NCBI GenBank assembly: GCA_032209605.1
Contig: JASFXZ010000007.1
Span: 23,434,264 to 23,498,263 of the forward strand
Source: Mactromeris polynyma
Taxonomy: Eukaryota; Mollusca; Bivalvia; Venerida; Mactridae
Length of the DNA stretch: 64,000 bases
Direction of reading: 5' to 3'
Below the pieces are notes generated by a model that made no database searches, had not been told where the DNA came from, and saw only the letters and a list, made by a program, of their open reading frames with translations. Within the stretch, counting starts at the first letter, position 1, and every line of letters begins with the position of its first letter. A program made the position numbers and the translations under genes. Below, piece after piece: positions 58,040-64,000 of this stretch.

Positions 58040-58481
58040 CTGTAACATAGACAAACAATGAACTATAAGACATATATATGAAATTATCACACATCCCGTA
58101 CAATTCCCTGAATATAATGTGTTATTTACTAATATAGTTATAAAACATATTTTGGAATAGTCACAACAAAGCTTAGGGTGCGCAATGTTTATTTGAAATA
58201 AATAAGTATCATATTAACCAAGAATTTATTTTGGTTTCCTTTTTTAGTAGAAATAACACAATTCTGAGCTAAGTCGCTTTACAAGCTTAAATCTATACAT
58301 TTTCACTATGCCATATGAAGTGCTTGTATAGTGCCGACCTACCAGTTGTCTTGGACACATCTAACTCTTTGCAAAGGAATCACATTATCATCGGGGCATT
58401 ATTACTGTGCAATATAAACAATTAATTGGAATGGAAAAAGATCTTTAGCATTGAGTATTTGTTTTCCCCGGAGGTCTGTGT

Positions 58482-58545
58482 GGGGAGGCACTGTCATATG
58501 TATGTGGCGTTCCCTGTAGCTACTAATTCTCTCTCTTTTAAATAA
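58482..58545. repeat. Short dispersed repeat, copy 2 of 2
   Basis: GGCACTGTCATATGTATGTG and GCGTTCCCTGTAGC, followed by TTCTCTCTCTTTTA, as in the copy at 48366. Confidence 0.7.
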
Positions 58546-58604
58546 AAATCCAATGCATATAAATCGGTTTTGATCCTTGGTAGTTAAGACTAGACTCATT
58601 TATG

Positions 58605-58690
58605 AAATCGAAGGTTCAGCGCAAGACTATACTAACTCCTATGTATTTATATAAGAGTTAGTATAGTCTTGCACTGAACCCTCGAAATAT
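58605..58690. mobile_element. Short hairpin element, copy 2
   Basis: Arms GGTTCAGCGCAAGACTATAC and GTATAGTCTTGCACTGAACC, about 30 bp nearly perfect (TCGAAGG...CCTCGA outside). The loop is the same type as copy 1. Confidence 0.88.
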
Positions 58691-60386
58691 GTAAATCATG
58701 GTGCTTTCTTAACAAAATTAAAGCATTTCAATATTGTGTACCGTAAACACTACCAATAAAATAGTACAGGATAGATTTAAAAGCACAAAATCATCCATGA
58801 CCTAGATATTGAACTATAGCAATGATTTTACCATCACAGCTAGGGCACTAAAATGGTGAAATATGGTATTTGAAAAAACAAAACATTGTTGACAAATGAT
58901 ATCTGACAAATGGTATTAAGTCGAAATTCAGCGACATCATTGTATGGTATAGATCAATTAGTTAATACCAGTATTGACTTTGATACATGAATATTAGTGT
59001 AACAAAGGAATTCAATCAATTAACGTGTCATTTATATTAATATTGAAAAGGCCTGAAGAAAAAACGTTTTCTTCCAATGTTCGAGTTTCCTGTCACAAGT
59101 CAGGCCCTAATAGTTTACCCTTCGCACTAATCTTCATGGCCAAAAATTCTGAGAGTCATAAAGAGGGGTCACTACCCCGTAAAGAAATAAACAAATACAT
59201 GGTTCATACAGAACTTCCTGAAAATAATTCAAGTACTTTTCAAGGACTTTTTAAGTACTGATCCCCCATTTTCAAGGACTAGAAATTTAGATTTTTGGTG
59301 TAGAGAAGAAGGGATCCAGTGTATTTTTCAAGTTTATTGCCCCGAGATGACCATCACTGCAGCACGGATAAAATTACACAGTGTAAGAATTACTTTAAGA
59401 GGGCATAAAACCTGTTGAGCCGTACTGTATAACCATACAATCGCCTACTCGGCGGGAGGCCCATTCGAAAATAGCTGTCATTTTTTCATCATTGTTGGTA
59501 TGTTTGTTATTATTTATCCTTTTCTATCCGCATCAGAAGAATTTACCAAATTTTGTTCATTTTTTTTCAAAATTCAAGTACTTTTCTATGAGTTTTTGGC
59601 TGTTACAAATTCAAGGACTTTTCAAGAGCTGTGCGAACCTTGAAATAAATAAGATTCAGGAAACAGACATATTTTTTTCTCTGCCTAATGATGATTTATG
59701 AATCAAACCGGAGATAACTGATAACTTAACGCCAAATATATTATGAAGAAAATCTGGTTTGAATTAAGTTTCAAATACAAATGTAATCTAACAGATTATA
59801 CTTATGGACAGATAGCCTTATTTTACAGTAAAATTGAATGATAAATTATCGTGAGGCCTTGAGAAAATAATGGCTTGATTGTCATCTCAACTATTTCCTA
59901 TTTTTCATAGCCATCCTGACATATTCTCATTTTTTTATTATTAAACATCAATAAACATCAAGATATATCAATTTTTAGGCCATGAAAATTCTTCCATTGT
60001 CACGATTTTCATAAAAAAGTGGGTACGGTGTATCTAACTATTAATTTATAATGGTCGAGGATTTGAATTGTTCTTTACTGCGTAAGTACATGATTGTACA
60101 CATGAAAATCGTTCTATGTAGGAAGTAAAAAGCCTAAGATAGTTCTCTTATTTATAAGAAATATGTATTGGTTAATTAAGTTACACCAAATATAAAAATA
60201 TCTCTGATAAAAATTATGGGTTTGTTGAGAGCTTGGTGCAATAAATGGGTGACTGCGCATGACCAAACATCATACAATAGACTTACAGTAGTTTTGTGTT
60301 GAACTGTCAGCACAGGAATCTACTAAATGTAATATGAGGAATCATTTTTCTAAGTAAGTAACCATGTATAGGTCACAGGTGTTAAT

Positions 60387-60580
60387 ATAGTCAAACCTGT
60401 GTTAAAGACCACCTGCGAACAAAGACCACTATTGCAAAACCTGTCTGCAAAGACCATCAATTTTATCTCCCATCAGACCATTTTCAATGATATTTAATCT
60501 GTTAATAGAGACCACCTGTAAACAAAGACCACATTTTCCTGTTCCCAAGGGTGGTCTTTACAGACAGGTTTGACTGTATT
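60387..60580. mobile_element. Inverted-repeat element, same superfamily
   Basis: Termini ATAGTCAAACCTGTGTTAAA and GTCTTTACAGACAGGTTTGA then CTGTAT pair; inner AAAGACCAC occurs several times. Confidence 0.8.
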
Positions 60581-60928
60581 TTAAATATTCTTCCAATCCT
60601 TGTTTGTTTCAATGGAAAAATTTCCTTATTCTGTCTGTACTAAATTCTGAAATCTGATATCTAGTCACTACAATTCGACTTCAAATGTTTTATATAACAC
60701 AAACAAAAGAAATTTATTTCACTTTCTAACAATATTCATTGTTCCAATTCAATGAATATTTATTGATATTGAAAACAGTAATAATATACAGACATTTAAT
60801 GATTTATTATGTATCCTAATAGAATATTTAATTTTGTTATACTTAAGTTTAATCATTGGATATATGATAAAACTATCATTACATAAAAAACACTGTTTTT
60901 GAACACAAAATAGGATTTGAATTACAAA

Positions 60929-61000
60929 ATGGCTGAACTATATCATCAAACGCGTGAAATGATGCATAGGGATCTTGTTGCCCCTGGTAACAACATGCAA
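60929..61000 (+). CDS. Unknown plus-strand gene, first coding exon
   Basis: ATG in a good context (ACAAAATGG) with an in-frame stop a few codons upstream, then 24 codons, MAELYHQTREMMHRDLVAPG followed by NNMQ, ending at a GTAAGT donor at 61001, phase 0. It is the only ATG-initiated frame here that joins the downstream exon at 63647. It lies on the strand opposite to twitchin. The product is not recognised. Confidence 0.72.
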
Positions 61001-63646
61001 GTAAGTGACCTTGATATTTTTAAATCCATTACAATTTCTACATGAATCTTGAAAATGTCTCATAGTCGCAATTCTTCATCAGTTTATTTTCTAAGAACAT
61101 TGCTTACATGAAAAAATACCAGCCTCTAGGATTGCAACAGAAACTTCTCAAGCACTTAAAATTAATCCTGAGTCTGAGAGTGAAAATTTGGGTATTACTC
61201 TAAGGTTTGATAGTAAGTATTGAATACAACCATTTCACTCAATTCTCAACACTAGATTCTAACAGTCAATCTCATACTCGGGCACATATCTCTAGAACAG
61301 TGGATCACAAAGAGTTCTTGTTTGTTTGAATCATGTAGGATATACAGTTGGACCTTGTTTATTCAACAACCTTCTATCCGAATACTTGATACTGCGTTCA
61401 GTAAAGGTATTTGCAGCTCACGTTTTGCAATTTGGTTCCCTGTGTGCAGTCAATGTGATACGATGGACAAGGGATACAATACATTACGTTCGCGACTGTT
61501 AGTCGTAACTGAATGCAAGGCAGGTCCCTATGTTTCTTCTTTTGCATGTGGAATTGAAATGGGCTATTCGAAATCATGTATTTTTCGAAATAAAATTTTG
61601 GATCCGATGAATTCAAATGATTGGTGTCTGACTTCATATAATAATGTCTGTAAATAATTATGACGTGACAAAGTGCGCATAGAGCAAGTCAAAATAAATA
61701 TCTATCACAAAGAATACTCAGCACTCAGTTAAAAAACTTCCGACACTCAAATCTTCACACTCCAGCTTAGAAGAGTAAAATTTGAGTGCTGAGTGGTGAG
61801 CAACATTATAATCCAGGAGTCCGGATAACAAATTTCAAATGTAGAGAATTAGAAGAGATGGTTTACAGGCCCTTATCAACTGGTCTACATACATCTATGT
61901 TAAACCAAAGCCCAATGTTAGCAGGATTAAAGCCCCAAACATTTATACCCAGCTCTAAATCTTGTTGTTTACAACTCAAGAACCATACTTATAAATTCAA
62001 CTGTTACTTAATTTTTCTTAAGTATTTTATTAGCAGTAAAACGATCGTAAATATATGTATCACTTCTTCAGCTATTGAGAACAAAATATAAAAAATATAC
62101 AATAAATTTTAACGAGCGTTTCAAAGAACACAAAATGTTGGTTAACACAAAAGTAGCGAGAAAACGTTTTAAAAGATTTACAAAGTCTAAATAAATACTA
62201 ATAAATCAATCAGATTTTATCATTATCGTTTGGAATTTTATGCCTATCTTTAATTCAACAAACTATATCAAAGTTAAGCTAATAATTTAATGATTAAAAC
62301 TGCCACACTTAATTAAAATAAGATCAACTGGTACATTATTGATTTAGAATGAAAAATCAGATATTTGATAACGCACCATTAGCATATTAAACAAAAGGTA
62401 ATTAACCATGGGTTGATATTTTTATAGTTAAATCATTCATAGAGAAAAATGTCCAGGTTCGATATTCTTATTCTTACAGTCCAACCCGCCCATATAGATC
62501 TCTACTTATTGTTTGATCTATTTTTATTGTATCCAGCAGATTTACTTTAAAGTCAGTTACTTAAATCAAATTTATGATTTTCTTTCCATCATTCTTATTC
62601 TAATTTCATTATTTCTAAACAGTACATCATTCTGTAAGCTTCATTTCTACAAAACGGTTCCACAAATGCCTATTTAGTAAGAAATAAGCAGAATTCATGT
62701 ATTAAATTATGTGTATTTCGCAAAATTCAACTGTCTCTAAAAATTGACAAAATTATTTTCAAATGTCTATAAATGTATTTTCTTTTGTAACAATATGGCA
62801 AAAAAATCTTTTAGAGCATCAAACAAGTGTTTAATAAAGAAATAATTTCAAATATTTGCTAAACCGACCAACCCAGCTCTATTAACAACTAAACCTTCAC
62901 CATTATTCCTATGTTAAAACTAGGCGCTAATTTTAAACCCAAATATCAATGTAGAAGTTATTGCCGAAATAAAGATTGGTTATTGAACTGGGGACATTTA
63001 ACACAGGGTAGTAAAATTTGCTTTAAAGAATGTTTCAAGTTTATCTCACATCAATTTAGTATGATTTGATTTTATTGTAACATTAAAATGAGGTCTTAAT
63101 AGACAGTGGACAGAGCTTGTAGATGTTTATAAAATGCAGGATCGAAATGAAATATGTATTAATTGTTAATTGTGCATTGGTGAAAAAACCAGATGGGATA
63201 TGATACAAACTTTTATACAATTTGGATTATTTAAACAAATATTTCTGATGATGTACTACTGTACCTAAAGTGAGTTATTATCAAGTGTTATTTTATTCTT
63301 AAAAAAAAAAAAAAAATCAAGAAAATTTTGAACAATAATCAAGGAAAATTTTAATGTGTAAATTATGAAGAATTTCACTGATGTTGTTAATTATATAATA
63401 GCAGTAATAAAATAAATGTAACTTAATTAGCAAACAATAATCAGTTTAACTACAAAAATAATCATAGTATTATGTCTGGGGTGGCTTTCATTTATTTTCA
63501 ATTATTTCTGAAAATTAATCTCACATGTCTCTATAAATTTACAAGTAAATTAATAAAATGATCAAAACTTTTAAGTGAGTGTTTCAAATTTATTTATTTA
63601 CTCTCCATTTACATATAAGTTTTAATTCCTTAAACTCAAATTTCAG
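61001..63646 (+). other. Intron 1 of the plus-strand gene
   Basis: GT at 61001 and AG at 63646. It contains a copy of a dispersed repeat (about 61395-61505, also at 40800-40920), a short inverted repeat (61718-61729 with 61783-61794) and otherwise AT-rich sequence; no exon was seen on either strand. Confidence 0.6.
61395..61505. repeat. Dispersed repeat, copy 2 of 2
   Basis: TTTTGCAATTTGGTTCCCTG, GCAGTCAATG, GGGATACAATACATTACGTT and GCGACTGTTAG as in the copy at 40800; lies in intron 1 of the plus-strand gene. Confidence 0.8.
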
Positions 63647-64000
63647 CACGACGCCATGGAGAGTGATAGCGACTCTGAATACGATTCAGATAATTCAAAT
63701 CTCGATTTCCTGTCAGAATATACCGACATTGATGTCAATGGATTCCTTGGTCGTGCAATTGCAATATGGTCATACAATCGTCTAGATAACCTCACGCTGT
63801 TTACCCCCCATCCTAATGATACCCTTTTCCAACTAGTTAAGTACGCAGAGCAACGTCTTAAATTTAATCGAGACCAAGAAAAGATCATGGTGATGGACCC
63901 TGGAGACAAAATACCTCGAGAAATGAAAGACATCTACACCCTTAAACCAGGCAGTGTGATAATGGTCATACCAAAACGGAATTTAAATGTGACAGTGGAA
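63647..64000 (+). CDS. Unknown plus-strand gene, second exon, runs off window; possible ubiquitin-like fold
   Basis: Follows a clean acceptor (AAATTTCAG at 63638-63646) in phase 0 and stays open for 118 codons to the edge. It starts HDAMESDSDSEYDSDNSN, an acidic Ser/Asp stretch, then FLGRAIAIWSYNRLDN, LTLFTPHPNDTLFQLVKYA and DIYTLKPGSVIMVIPKRN. The pattern of a TP-turn strand, an amphipathic helix (FQLVKYAEQRL) and a closing L-x-P-G-S-V-I-x-V-I strand resembles a beta-grasp (ubiquitin-like or doublecortin-like) domain; this is inference. An alternative start is the Met at 63656. I cannot name the gene. Confidence 0.75.

Larger units (their letters stand above)
51542..57001 (-). other. 5.4-kb twitchin intron
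   Basis: Lies inside Ig domain b. It contains the candidate microexon at 54481-54498, a reversed SINE (52705-52925), a hairpin element (53930-54010) and an inverted-repeat element (55648-55898). No other coding sequence is supported. Confidence 0.8.
58040..60928. other. Gap between twitchin exon 1 and the plus-strand gene
   Basis: No Ig first half that could precede exon 1 is readable here on the minus strand. It holds a hairpin element (58610-58690), a dispersed repeat (58482-58545), a low-complexity stretch with repeated CAAGGACTTTTCAAG-like words (about 59225-59620) and an inverted-repeat element (60387-60580). The promoter of the plus-strand gene should lie at its right end, but no defined motif was seen. 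Confidence 0.6.

Noticed and set aside
58040..58090. Possible translation start just upstream of exon 1 (reads M-L-Q-Y-D-Q-G)
   Set aside because: The bases before TAT form a good acceptor (GTTACAG), and a protein starting there would begin with half an Ig domain.
61322..61657. Plus-strand open frame of 111 codons in the intron of the unknown gene
   Set aside because: It overlaps the dispersed repeat shared with 40800-40920 and does not fit the phase-0 join between 61000 and 63647.
63643..63933. Minus-strand open frame of 96 codons
   Set aside because: Shadow of the plus-strand exon, which has a clean acceptor, in-frame join and stays open to the edge.

Overview
The window is animal genomic DNA: AT-rich, intron-rich and dense in short interspersed elements. 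It is dominated by one very large minus-strand gene, a twitchin (UNC-22/projectin-type giant muscle kinase of the titin family). Both the twitchin layout and the tRNA-derived SINEs suggest a mollusc, most likely a bivalve; the species cannot be fixed from sequence alone. Layout: the gene reads right to left from 58039 down to a stop codon at 720-722. I placed 60 coding exons by hand. Every junction is GT-AG and the reading frame closes across all of them, giving 10,089 coding bases and 3,362 residues. From N to C terminus the visible protein has half an Ig domain cut by an intron, three more Ig domains, and an A-band-like array of Fn3 and Ig modules with 15 Fn3 domains in total. A linker with the sequence KYVPQPVEVKQDSVYDYYDI follows, then a complete kinase domain, its C-terminal regulatory tail, two more Ig domains and a Ser/Tyr/Gly-rich tail of about 178 residues that I do not recognise. 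The 15 Fn3 domains and single kinase match my memory of mussel twitchin. That protein also has more N-terminal Ig domains, so the 5' part of the gene should lie to the right of this window. Right end: a plus-strand gene starts at 60929 (ATG, 24 codons, GT donor) and continues in frame from an AG acceptor at 63646 to the window edge. Its 142 visible residues hold an acidic Ser/Asp stretch and a possible ubiquitin-like beta-grasp region; I cannot name it. It sits where upstream twitchin exons would be expected, so it is either nested in a twitchin intron or marks a break between two parts of the locus. Introns: they carry at least seven minisatellites (units of 21, 27, 28, 28, 41, 56 and 101 bp), several tRNA-derived SINE families (two copies with clear target-site duplications), a family of TACAGTGAAACC-ended inverted-repeat elements (two touching 5' splice sites), long hairpin elements, and dispersed repeat pairs. 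Two short in-frame exon candidates (18 and 24 nt) lie in the two 5-kb introns and may be alternative microexons. Introns not listed separately show nothing beyond AT-rich sequence. No CRISPR, prokaryotic operon or functional RNA gene was found.
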